Of a DNA stretch of 36,030 bases, positions 17,339-25,140 are shown one piece after another. The notes under the pieces are model-generated. The model was not told the origin of the DNA. It did not search any database and saw only the letters and a program-made list of their open reading frames with translations. The position numbers and the translations under genes were made by a program. The stretch is taken from positions 1 to 36,030 of the forward strand of contig NZ_JABBPF010000057.1 in NCBI RefSeq assembly GCF_012927415.1. The letters run 5' to 3'. Within the stretch, counting starts at the first letter, position 1, and every line of letters begins with the position of its first letter. This DNA is from Polaromonas sp. (GTDB lineage: Bacteria > Pseudomonadota > Gammaproteobacteria > Burkholderiales > Burkholderiaceae_C).

Positions 17339-17707
17339 TTACAGGCAAGCGCAAAGCGGAACTGTGGTCATGCCCTGTGTCAGAGGGACACCGCAAAATA
17401 CAGTGCCGATAGTGGACACAGTCAAACCGCCGAGGCAATTAGGGCCGCCGCCGCTCATGCAGAGAAAACCTCCGGCGACCGATTCCAGATCCTCATCTGA
17501 CAGGTCCGTTGGTTTGGCTGGGATAACCAGATGAACTTCCTTATCGGTGTCCGCGACGGCCTTGACCGCCACATTAGCTGCGAACGTTACGCCCTCAGCC
17601 AGCAACGTTGCTTTCGGATCAGCCAGCAATTTTTGCTTGAAGGCTTCATCTTTCCAGCATTTCGCATAAATTTGGCCCATGCTTTTGGCCAGTTCTTCGT
17701 TGGTCAT
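17339..17707 (-). CDS. NHLP-type RiPP precursor peptide
   Basis: 122 residues from the ATG at 17707 (MTNEELAKSMG); an upstream Met-rich extension of 17 codons is unlikely. Residues 1-80 are a nitrile-hydratase-alpha-like leader (YAKCWKDEAFKQKLLADPKA, then LSDEDLESVAGG), the NHLP family described by Haft and colleagues. Cleavage is expected after Gly80. The 42-residue core begins FLCMSGGGPNC and ends VPLCACL; it has 5 Cys, 2 Ser, 6 Thr and 8 Gly and no charged residue, suiting a heterocycle-bearing peptide. A candidate ECF-sigma promoter lies about 90 bp upstream. The mature structure and activity are unknown. Confidence 0.92.
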   Translation of the reverse strand: MTNEELAKSMGQIYAKCWKDEAFKQKLLADPKATLLAEGVTFAANVAVKAVADTDKEVHLVIPAKPTDLSDEDLESVAGGFLCMSGGGPNCLGGLTVSTIGTVFCGVPLTQGMTTVPLCACL

Positions 17708-17795
17708 AGTGATTTCTTTCTGTGTTGAAAAGCAGCTCTTTTGCATGACCGTCATCACCCGAGCTGCAACAAGGTGAAAAGCGGGTTATGAGGTG

Positions 17796-17822
17796 AGTAA
17801 CGAGTCCGTTTGAATTGTTCCA
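17796..17822 (-). promoter_or_regulatory. candidate ECF-sigma promoter of the precursor gene
   Basis: Minus strand: TGGAACAA, 12 bases, CGTTACT. GGAAC is the classic -35 core of ECF-type promoters, and CGTTACT would supply the -10 element. Both blocks and their spacing are identical at 18461-18487, while the 12 bases between are not conserved. It is placed to drive precursor and cyclodehydratase with a leader of roughly 80 nt. Confidence 0.7.
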
Positions 17823-17828
17823 ACATAT

Positions 17829-18410
17829 TTAAACGGGCGGTTTGAACCAGTTCTGCAGTACATCGCCAAGGAAGGCATGCAAGGCCGCACTGTTAGGACC
17901 AACGCCAGCGACCACCATGTCCAGTTGCTCGTCGCTCAGATCGTCGTTAGCGGCCTGACGGGTATTGAGCAGATTGACCACTTCACCACTGCTGAAGCAA
18001 TAGCCGCGCTGCCATCCCGCGCGCATGAACAAATCAACAAATAACGCCATGCTGGCTGCCGGCCGAAACAGGCTTTGTAAATTCTTGTCTTGCGCTACCC
18101 GCTGTGTGAATTGCAAAATCCCGCCGCAAGTGGCTTTTTCCACACCGATCTGCTTCATTACCTGCTGCGCAAAGTCTGCGGTGGGTGCAGTCTGCGCAGA
18201 ACGCGTGTTTTGCAATGCCCTGAACAATTGGTCAACAGCAGCTACTTCGGCAGCTTGAACCCGGCAGGATGGGCAAGTTGCCAAATGAGACGCCAGACCG
18301 GCTTGATCCATGTCGGATAGTGCTTCGTCCAGCGCTGAACTGATGCGCAGCAGCATCTGCTCGCACGAACCACCGACTTCGGTTTTGCCAAGACTCAATT
18401 CAAACTCCAA
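17829..18410 (-). CDS. zinc-finger anti-sigma factor with C-terminal Nif11-leader-like domain
   Basis: 193 residues from a TTG at 18410 with AAGG just upstream; an ATG at codon 19 (18356) is an alternative that keeps both domains. Residues about 20-66 match anti-sigma zinc-finger (zf-HC2/ZAS) domains: H42-x3-C46-x2-C49 in SHLATCPSCR, flanked by helical residues. Residues about 97-171 read like a Nif11-type RiPP leader: ILQFTQRVAQDKNLQSLF, then AGWQRGYCFS, then LSDEQLDMVVAGVG. A 22-residue tail without Cys or Thr follows. No membrane segment is seen, so it is probably cytoplasmic. It lies directly after the ECF sigma gene and should bind that sigma. I know of no described protein with this domain pair. 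Confidence 0.8.
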   Translation of the reverse strand: MEFELSLGKTEVGGSCEQMLLRISSALDEALSDMDQAGLASHLATCPSCRVQAAEVAAVDQLFRALQNTRSAQTAPTADFAQQVMKQIGVEKATCGGILQFTQRVAQDKNLQSLFRPAASMALFVDLFMRAGWQRGYCFSSGEVVNLLNTRQAANDDLSDEQLDMVVAGVGPNSAALHAFLGDVLQNWFKPPV

Positions 18411-18460
18411 TCAACCTTACGCACCGCAAAAAACCTCTTGACCAGCAAGCGCTGCCAATA

Positions 18461-18487
18461 AGTAACGCAAATCTGAAACTTGTTCCA
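18461..18487 (-). promoter_or_regulatory. candidate ECF-sigma promoter of the anti-sigma gene
   Basis: Minus strand: TGGAACAA, 12 bases, CGTTACT, identical in both blocks and spacing to the motif upstream of the precursor gene. It lies in the 124-bp gap between the sigma and anti-sigma genes, about 50 bp before the anti-sigma start. The sigma gene itself is outside this unit. Confidence 0.7.
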
Positions 18488-18534
18488 TCGTGAATTGTTA
18501 TGTGGCCGCTTTTGCTTGGCTAGTCTGTGCTGCA

Positions 18535-19248
18535 TCACTGCACCCGGTATTCGCGCAATGCGTCAGCCAGTTGTATGCGCGCCCGACACAGCCTGCTTTT
18601 GACCGTGCCGACGGGAACATTCAGTGTCACAGCGGCTTCCTCGTAGCTCAGGCCTTCACTGGCCACCAGAAAGATGGCGTCCCTCATTTGCCCGGGCAGC
18701 GCCGCAACGGCATGGTCCATTGCGAGCAGGAGTTGCCGGCTTGCGTAGGCATCAGCAGGGTTGCTTCCGGCCAAATCACAGATGCCATCCGGCTGCTCGT
18801 CAATGTCCAGATGGAGGTGCTGCTTGGTCGGCGAACGGCTAAGGTGATTTTTGAGCAGGTTGAAGGCAATGCCTGTCAGCCAGGTAGAAAAACGCGACTG
18901 GCTATTAAAGCTGGGGAGCGCACGAAAAGCTTGCAGAAAGGTTTCCTGCGCAAGTTCTTGCGCGTCTTGCACGTTGTGTTCATATTTGAGGATAAAACGC
19001 ATCACGCGTTGCTGGTAACGGGTGACCAGTGGCGCAAACCGCTCAGTATTTCCGCCAAGCACCGATGCAATCAGTGCCGAATCAAGGGCGGTATCCTGCA
19101 TATTTGTCGCGCCAATGGCTGTCAGCTGTGGCTTGCGAGCGGAATCAGCCAAGTGCACTTCAGTCTGAACTATTTGCATGCGCGGCGCTGTATCAGGTAC
19201 CAGATCACTGCCGGACTCCATCGCGTCCCCGGTGTCGATTTTGCTCAT
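18535..19248 (-). CDS. ECF-type RNA polymerase sigma factor
   Basis: 237 residues as drawn. Sigma region 2 spans about residues 70-140 (NVQDAQELAQETFLQAFRAL, then FSTWLTGIAFNLLKNH) and region 4 about 180-230 (LPGQMRDAIFLVASEGLSYE, then NVPVGTVKSRLCRAR). There is no sigma-70 region 1 or 3, which defines an ECF factor. The start overlaps the stop of the upstream ABC transporter gene (ATGA), implying co-translation with the exporter. The first 49 residues are extra relative to a typical ECF factor of about 190; an internal Met50 (position 19101) would give 188 residues. It presumably reads the TGGAACAA-N12-CGTTACT promoters. Confidence 0.92.
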   Translation of the reverse strand: MSKIDTGDAMESGSDLVPDTAPRMQIVQTEVHLADSARKPQLTAIGATNMQDTALDSALIASVLGGNTERFAPLVTRYQQRVMRFILKYEHNVQDAQELAQETFLQAFRALPSFNSQSRFSTWLTGIAFNLLKNHLSRSPTKQHLHLDIDEQPDGICDLAGSNPADAYASRQLLLAMDHAVAALPGQMRDAIFLVASEGLSYEEAAVTLNVPVGTVKSRLCRARIQLADALREYRVQ

Positions 19249-21632
19249 ACCTGCTGCCGTTTCGCAAGTTCGGCAAAGTGGCCGCCCAAAGCCATCAGTT
19301 CGGCGTAGCTACCGGTTTCAAGCACTTTCCCCGCCACAATGACAAAAATGCGGTCAGCGTGAATGATGGTGGACAGTCGGTGCGCAATCACGATGCGTGT
19401 GGCATCCAGCTGTTTGATGCTACGGGCCACGATGGCCTGGGTCTGGTTGTCCAGCGCGCTGGTCGCCTCGTCGAAAAGCAATACTGCCGGGCGATTGACG
19501 AGCGCCCGGGCAATCATGAGACGCTGTCGCTGCCCTCCCGAGATGGTTCCAGCACCCTCTGAAATCACGGTGTACATGCCCATGGGCATGGCCGCTATGT
19601 CTTCAGCCAGCCCGGCCATGCGAGCAGCTTCCCAAGCCTCTTCAAGCGTCCGGGGAGAGGAGCCAACGATATTTGTGAAGATGTCGCCGGGCATCAGCTT
19701 GCCATTTTGCAGAACCACGCCCAACTGGCGCCGCACCGAACCCACGTCCAGTCCGGCCAGGTCCTGGCTGTCGTAATAGACCGCGCCCGACTGCAGGGTT
19801 TCAAAACCCAACAAAATCCGGAAAAGGGTCGACTTGCCCGAGCCCGACGGCCCCACGAAAGCCACGAATTCACCCTTTTTCACATGAATGGACACGTCGT
19901 CCAGAATCAGCGGGCCATCGACTGCATAGCTGAAATTCGCCCGGCTGATTTCCACATCGCCCTGCAAGGGGCCGGCAGGGGTTTGCGCATCCTGCTGCTC
20001 AGGCAAGGCAGTCAAAATCGGCTTGGCCCGCTCATACAGCGGAATGATGCTGAGCGACTGGGTCAATGCCCCGGCCAGCGCAAGAGTCGCCGAAAAAAAC
20101 TGAACGAACGCGGTGTTGAATGCCACAAACACGCCGGTGCTGATGTCTTTCTGAAAAAATGCAATTGCTGCAAACAAGATGGCCGAAGCCAGAACAATGA
20201 ACGAGGCGTTGAACACCTGCAGCACATTGCCCAGTCCCCGCACCTGCAGGCCCACGCTTTTTTGTTGGCCAAAATCCTGCGCCCACAGCCCGAAGGCGCG
20301 ATGTTCCGCAGCGCCGCTGCGCAGCTTGCCGATGCCATTGAGGATTTGCAACACCCGCCCGGAAATGCTGCCCTGCAGGGCATACAGCTGACGCTCCATG
20401 CGCAGTCGCCAGAAGTTAATGCCCACCGTGACAACCAGAATGAGGACTACCAGGCCGGTGGCCACCAAGCCTAGTACCCAATTCAACGCAAACATGTAGA
20501 AAAAGCTGAACAGGCCAAACACCCAGTTCAGCACAATCGACTGCGTGGTGGCCGTCAGCTGTTGCAGGATGCTATTGATGGAAAAAGCCCGTTGCGCCAG
20601 GTCGCCCGCAGAATAGTTTCTGAAAAATGGCACGGGCAGGCTGAGCAGGCGGTCAATGACTGCAGCCTCTGCCGCATTTCCCAGTCGTCCTTCCAGCCGC
20701 AGCAGGGCCAGCGAGCGTGCCAGTTCGAATGCCGCCACGCCCACGGCGGCTGCGCCGAGCATCAGCGTGAGCTGGAGCAGCTCGGCGCTACGGCCAGCAG
20801 GTATTACTTGGTCCACCAGAATGCCGGTGGCAAATGGCGTGAACAAAGCCAGCAGACCTGCCAGCAAGCCGCAGATCACCATAGTGACGGAATCACGACC
20901 CGACGTGCCCAGCCCAAAGCGCAGCAAGTCGGACAGGCTGATGGCACGGGCCGGAAACTTGCGAAAAAACATGAATCCGCTGTCAGCCAGCTGCGCCGCA
21001 GTGGACTGGTCCAGTAACAACCGGTGAGCGTGCCGGCTTTGCTTGATGGGATGCGGATGATCCGGAGCGCCGAGGTCTTCCATCTCATAACCGCCGTCAG
21101 GCAGGGGCAGCAATGCGACTGGGCGTCCGCTGTCCTTCAGGGTGGCCAGTAGCGGACCGGCGTCTTCGCACCACCAGTTTTTGCCGTCGAGCTTGACCCT
21201 GCGCATACTGACCCCGGCCTGCCGTGCCAGCTGCTGCAAGGTGTCAAAAGCATCAAGCGCAGGATCGGTCGGCTTGAACGCTGCCTCAACGCCGCCAGCC
21301 CGCAATACGCGGCGCAGCGTCTCTGCAATCAAGGTACCCGTGCTGTAGCCGCTGCGCGCAGGCGGCGCACCATCGCCCAGCAACGCGGCCAGTGCGCCCA
21401 GCGACTGGCTGAAGTTGCGCTGGTCCGTGCGCTGGCGCAGTTGCAGCGCGGCACTGTCTTGGTCGGCATCGTGCGGCTTGATGATGTTCAGCTTGTTGCT
21501 GAAATTATCAAAGCTCATCGCATCTTGCGCAGGCTGGTGCTGCGCCAAAGCATTATTTGATGTTGAACTTGCTGAGGCGTCGGCGTTTTTCACAGCCGTC
21601 AGTTCCGGGGTTTCGTCAGGCAGTGTGATCAT
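19245..21632 (-). CDS. NHLP bacteriocin-system ABC transporter, peptidase-free subunit
   Basis: 795 residues. A long N-terminal region (about 1-240) lacks a recognisable C39 Cys/His dyad. Membrane segments follow (for example VTMVICGLLAGLLALFTPFA), then a C-terminal ATPase with Walker A FVGPSGSGKSTLF, signature ISGGQRQR and Walker B VLLFDEATSALD. This is the second, peptidase-less ABC protein typical of NHLP export systems, probably pairing with the C39-bearing transporter upstream. It begins 2 bp after that gene, and its stop overlaps the sigma-factor start. Confidence 0.9.
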   Translation of the reverse strand: MITLPDETPELTAVKNADASASSTSNNALAQHQPAQDAMSFDNFSNKLNIIKPHDADQDSAALQLRQRTDQRNFSQSLGALAALLGDGAPPARSGYSTGTLIAETLRRVLRAGGVEAAFKPTDPALDAFDTLQQLARQAGVSMRRVKLDGKNWWCEDAGPLLATLKDSGRPVALLPLPDGGYEMEDLGAPDHPHPIKQSRHAHRLLLDQSTAAQLADSGFMFFRKFPARAISLSDLLRFGLGTSGRDSVTMVICGLLAGLLALFTPFATGILVDQVIPAGRSAELLQLTLMLGAAAVGVAAFELARSLALLRLEGRLGNAAEAAVIDRLLSLPVPFFRNYSAGDLAQRAFSINSILQQLTATTQSIVLNWVFGLFSFFYMFALNWVLGLVATGLVVLILVVTVGINFWRLRMERQLYALQGSISGRVLQILNGIGKLRSGAAEHRAFGLWAQDFGQQKSVGLQVRGLGNVLQVFNASFIVLASAILFAAIAFFQKDISTGVFVAFNTAFVQFFSATLALAGALTQSLSIIPLYERAKPILTALPEQQDAQTPAGPLQGDVEISRANFSYAVDGPLILDDVSIHVKKGEFVAFVGPSGSGKSTLFRILLGFETLQSGAVYYDSQDLAGLDVGSVRRQLGVVLQNGKLMPGDIFTNIVGSSPRTLEEAWEAARMAGLAEDIAAMPMGMYTVISEGAGTISGGQRQRLMIARALVNRPAVLLFDEATSALDNQTQAIVARSIKQLDATRIVIAHRLSTIIHADRIFVIVAGKVLETGSYAELMALGGHFAELAKRQQV

Positions 21633-21634
21633 TG

Positions 21635-23872
21635 TCAGTGCGCCTTGATAAGCTCGCTGTAGGCACCGTTCAGGGTAACCAGCTGGTCGTGCGTACCGCG
21701 CTCCACGATCCGGCCCTTGGCCATGACGATGATCTCGTCAGCATCCCTTACGGTTGACAGCCGGTGTGCCACGATCAGGCAGGCGCAACCACGCGCACGG
21801 ATGTTGTTGTCAATTTGCATCTCGGTGACGGGGTCCAGCGCCGAGGTGGCTTCGTCCAGCACCAGAATGCGCGGATTAACCGCCAACGCCCGGGCAATGT
21901 CCAGCCGCTGAACTTGGCCCCCGCTGAATCCGGCGCCAGCGTCGCCGATTTGGCTGTCATAGCCGCCCGGCCTGCCGGCAATGGCCTCATGAATCGCCGC
22001 GTCATGTGCAGCCTGCAGCATATCGGCCTGCGGCAGCGTGCTGTCCCAGAGGGTCAGGTTGTCGCGCACCGTGCCTCCAAAAAGATACGGGTCCTGGTCC
22101 ACCCCGGCCAATGAGCCGGCCAGCATGGTGCGGTCGATTCCGGTACGTGCCATACCGTCGAACAGCACCTCGCCCGACCACGGCTGGTTCAAGCCCATCA
22201 CGAGGCGGGCCACGGTTGATTTGCCGCTACCCGACCCGCCCACGAGCGCGACACGCCGGCCAGGAGCCAGTGTCAGGTTGAAACCTTCAATCAATGGCGG
22301 ATCCAGGGGGCTGTAGCCAAAGCTGATGTTGCGCAGCTCCAGATGGCCTTGCAACTTGCCGGCTGACAACGGCGTGGCTGCAGCATCTGCTGGCGCAAAG
22401 CACCTGTCGAGCGGATAGCGCATCACGTCGTCCAGCCGGGCCATGTCTCCCTTGGCCTCCTGGAATTTTCCGGCCAGGCCCATGAGGTTTCCAACCGGTG
22501 CGGTAAAGCTGCTCATCAGGCTTTGAAAAGCTACCAGCATGCCGACCGTCATGACACCGCTGATGACTTGCGCACCGCCCAGTCCGAGTATGGTCACCGT
22601 GATCAGCGCATTGAGCAAAATGGGCAATGCAGACAGCAGCCGGGTATACAACTCAAGCCGCTGCTCGGTGTTATTGACTTTGGCCTTGTAGCCTGCCCAA
22701 CGGCTGAAAAAGTCGCTTTCGGCACCTGTCGCCTTGATGGTTTCAATGGTCTGGATACCGCCCATGGTGGCCGCCATGAGCTTGCCGCGATCTTGCAGCA
22801 ACAGCATGCTGCCGTCGGTACGCAAGCGGGTGACGCCTTTGAGCGCAATCAGGTTGAACGCCGTCAGCACAACCCCTGCGAGCGTCAACTGCCAGCTGTA
22901 CACCAACATCAGAGCGAGATAAAAAACCAGCGTGACCATGTTGACTGCATTGGTGGCCAGCTCGCCCGACAGCAGTTGGGCCACGCGGTCATTGGACTGA
23001 ACTCGCTGGCTGATGTCCCCCGCGTAGCGCTGGGTAAAAAACGCCACCGGCAGGCGCAGCACATGCCAGAAAAAAGCACTGGAACCGGTCAGCGACAAGT
23101 GCATTTCCAGCCGCAACAGGTATTTTTGCTGCATCCAGGTGAGCATGCCGCGCACTACCGCTGTGGCGGCCATGCCCAGCAAAAGCGGCTTGACCCAGCC
23201 ATCCAGCCGGCCAATCAGGAAATCATCGACAAACACCTGTGAAAACACCGGAATCATCAAGCCTGGAATCACCAGTGCCAGACTGGCCAGAATCACAAAC
23301 CAAAGCCCCCCTTTAACATGCGCGAGACGCCCGGCCAGCACCGTCAGCAGGTGCGTCTCTTTGCCACCGGCCACAAAATTTGGACCGGGCTCAAACAACA
23401 GCGTGACACCCGTATAAGATTTTTCAAATTCTTCCCAAGTCACCTTGCGCGGCCCGGATGCCGGGTCGTTCAGGTAAACGCAATCTTTGCCGAAGCCTTC
23501 CAGGACCAGAAAATGGTTGAAGTTCCAGAACAGGATGGCTGGCAGGGTTTGTTTATCGAGCGCATCAATTTCGAACCTTGCGCCTTTGGCGGTCAAACCG
23601 TAGGTGCGCGCAGCCTTGACAACGCTGCTGGCCTTGCTGCCATCACGAGAGACACCGCAGGCGATGCGCAACTCTTCCAGGGGAGCCCGCTTGCCATAAA
23701 AAGCCAGCACGATGCCCAATGCCGCCGCACCGCATTCCACCGCTTCCATTTGAATCACGGTGGGTGTGCGGACACGCTTGCGTTTGCCTGCGCCGCGTCC
23801 AGGCGCTGTTGCCCTAATGCCTGTCCACCATTGCGCCAGTCTGGATGCGACCGCTTCTTCGGCGAGGCTCAC
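21635..23872 (-). CDS. NHLP bacteriocin-system peptidase/ABC exporter
   Basis: 745 residues from a GTG overlapping the hlyD-like stop (GTGA). The N-terminal C39 peptidase domain has the catalytic set: Q41 and C47 in QMEAVECGAAALG, H120 in FNHFLVLEG and D136 in NDPASG. It should cut the leader after the Gly-Gly site of the precursor. Membrane helices follow, then an ATPase with Walker A LVGGSGSGKSTVA, signature FSGGQVQR and Walker B ILVLDEATSALD. It acts in the inner membrane, coupling maturation to export through the HlyD- and TolC-like proteins encoded upstream. Confidence 0.93.
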   Translation of the reverse strand: MSLAEEAVASRLAQWWTGIRATAPGRGAGKRKRVRTPTVIQMEAVECGAAALGIVLAFYGKRAPLEELRIACGVSRDGSKASSVVKAARTYGLTAKGARFEIDALDKQTLPAILFWNFNHFLVLEGFGKDCVYLNDPASGPRKVTWEEFEKSYTGVTLLFEPGPNFVAGGKETHLLTVLAGRLAHVKGGLWFVILASLALVIPGLMIPVFSQVFVDDFLIGRLDGWVKPLLLGMAATAVVRGMLTWMQQKYLLRLEMHLSLTGSSAFFWHVLRLPVAFFTQRYAGDISQRVQSNDRVAQLLSGELATNAVNMVTLVFYLALMLVYSWQLTLAGVVLTAFNLIALKGVTRLRTDGSMLLLQDRGKLMAATMGGIQTIETIKATGAESDFFSRWAGYKAKVNNTEQRLELYTRLLSALPILLNALITVTILGLGGAQVISGVMTVGMLVAFQSLMSSFTAPVGNLMGLAGKFQEAKGDMARLDDVMRYPLDRCFAPADAAATPLSAGKLQGHLELRNISFGYSPLDPPLIEGFNLTLAPGRRVALVGGSGSGKSTVARLVMGLNQPWSGEVLFDGMARTGIDRTMLAGSLAGVDQDPYLFGGTVRDNLTLWDSTLPQADMLQAAHDAAIHEAIAGRPGGYDSQIGDAGAGFSGGQVQRLDIARALAVNPRILVLDEATSALDPVTEMQIDNNIRARGCACLIVAHRLSTVRDADEIIVMAKGRIVERGTHDQLVTLNGAYSELIKAH

Positions 23873-25125
23873 AGGCCCACCGTTTGTTTAAGCATCGGAA
23901 TCACCAGACTGATGGGCTTTTGCACCTCAATCGTGAAAGATGCAACGGCCAACGTACCGCTGCTCAGGTCAAGTTGCCGGGCTGCGCTGGATGACCATTG
24001 ATAGCCACTCTTGGTGTCGCTGTCTGGAATTAGCGCAACCGCCACTGCGATCGGTGGGCCTTGCTTGGTCAGCTCCCGCACCAGCCCAGGGTTGTTGAAA
24101 ACGGCCTGCATGCCCTGCTCGGAAGACGGGTATTTTGAAACCGACGTAACCTTGCCGACCAGAAAGCCGTAACGCTCCTTGCGGGCCGTGACGGGCGAAA
24201 GTTGTACCGTCATTCCCGGCAGTATTCGTTTTGCCTCGCTTTGTGGCGGCATGTAAATCAGCGCTTCGAGTGACCTGACTGGCTCCTCTACTGAAAGTAC
24301 CGGCTGGTTGACCGTGACGATGTCGCCTTTGCTCACCAGAACTTCCACCACCAGACCGTCATGGGTGCTAACCACGTTGCTGGCCAGTTCAAGCTGGGCC
24401 GTCAGGTCGGCCAACCGGCTGCGGGCACTTGTCAGCGCGGCGTTCATCTGGCGTGTCCGTTCGTCGAAACCACTCTGGTTGGTCAGGGCCTGAATGTCCA
24501 GTGACTGCAATGCATTGCCTGCAGTACTGATGTCATTTTCTGCAGAGAAAATGGCCTGCCGGCTTTCTTCAAAGCGTTGGCGCGTGATCAGGCCGTCAGC
24601 CAGCAGTTCGGATTGCTGGGAAAGCTTTTCCTTCAATGACGCCAGAAATTGCTCGCGTGAACGGATTGCCGCTCGTTGAATGTCAGCCTGCTGACGCGCA
24701 GAACGGCTCCTCGCCGGCTGCTCAAGCGCAATTTCCGAAGAAATACTGGCCTGCTGTTTTTCCAGTCGCTGCACCTCCGCAAGCGCCGCATCCCGTTGCA
24801 ATGACAACAGTGGCTGAGTGACACGGCCAATCGTCTGTCCTTTGCGAATGGGTTGGCCCGTTTTGAAGTCCTCGAAGTCAACGACCACACCACTGCCGAG
24901 CGAGACAATGTTGTACGTCCCCCCCTGTCGAACAATGATGCCTTGGCCTGAAATGGTACTGGGAAGCGAGCCAAAGACACTCCATAGCAAAGTCGCGGCC
25001 AGCACAAAACCCAGCGTTGCCAGCACCAGCCAGGCGCGCGGACGCGTGATTTTCATCATCTGCTCGAGCTGCTCGGGCGAGGACAGGTTTTGCAGCGCTG
25101 TTTCTCTGAATAAAGGATTGGCCAT
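23869..25125 (-). CDS. HlyD-like adaptor of NHLP secretion system
   Basis: 418 residues. A short cytoplasmic N-terminus is followed by one membrane helix (about 32-50, AWLVLATLGFVLAATLLW). The periplasmic part has a biotinyl-lipoyl-like start (GTYNIVSLGSGVVVDFEDF), a long Gln/Ala-rich coiled coil (about 120-240), the returning lipoyl half (HDGLVVEVLVSKGDIV), and a beta-barrel domain (LPGMTVQLSPVTARKERYG). This is the periplasmic adaptor linking the ABC exporter to the outer membrane channel. It starts 15 bp after the TolC-like gene and overlaps the C39 exporter gene. Confidence 0.9.
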   Translation of the reverse strand: MANPLFRETALQNLSSPEQLEQMMKITRPRAWLVLATLGFVLAATLLWSVFGSLPSTISGQGIIVRQGGTYNIVSLGSGVVVDFEDFKTGQPIRKGQTIGRVTQPLLSLQRDAALAEVQRLEKQQASISSEIALEQPARSRSARQQADIQRAAIRSREQFLASLKEKLSQQSELLADGLITRQRFEESRQAIFSAENDISTAGNALQSLDIQALTNQSGFDERTRQMNAALTSARSRLADLTAQLELASNVVSTHDGLVVEVLVSKGDIVTVNQPVLSVEEPVRSLEALIYMPPQSEAKRILPGMTVQLSPVTARKERYGFLVGKVTSVSKYPSSEQGMQAVFNNPGLVRELTKQGPPIAVAVALIPDSDTKSGYQWSSSAARQLDLSSGTLAVASFTIEVQKPISLVIPMLKQTVGL

Positions 25126-25140
25126 CGGTATACCTGTCTC

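Noticed and set aside
18417..18488. 23-codon frame starting ATGGAACAAG between sigma and anti-sigma genes
   Set aside because: Its start codon lies within the -35 block of the candidate promoter, so it would not be on that transcript; no family resemblance.
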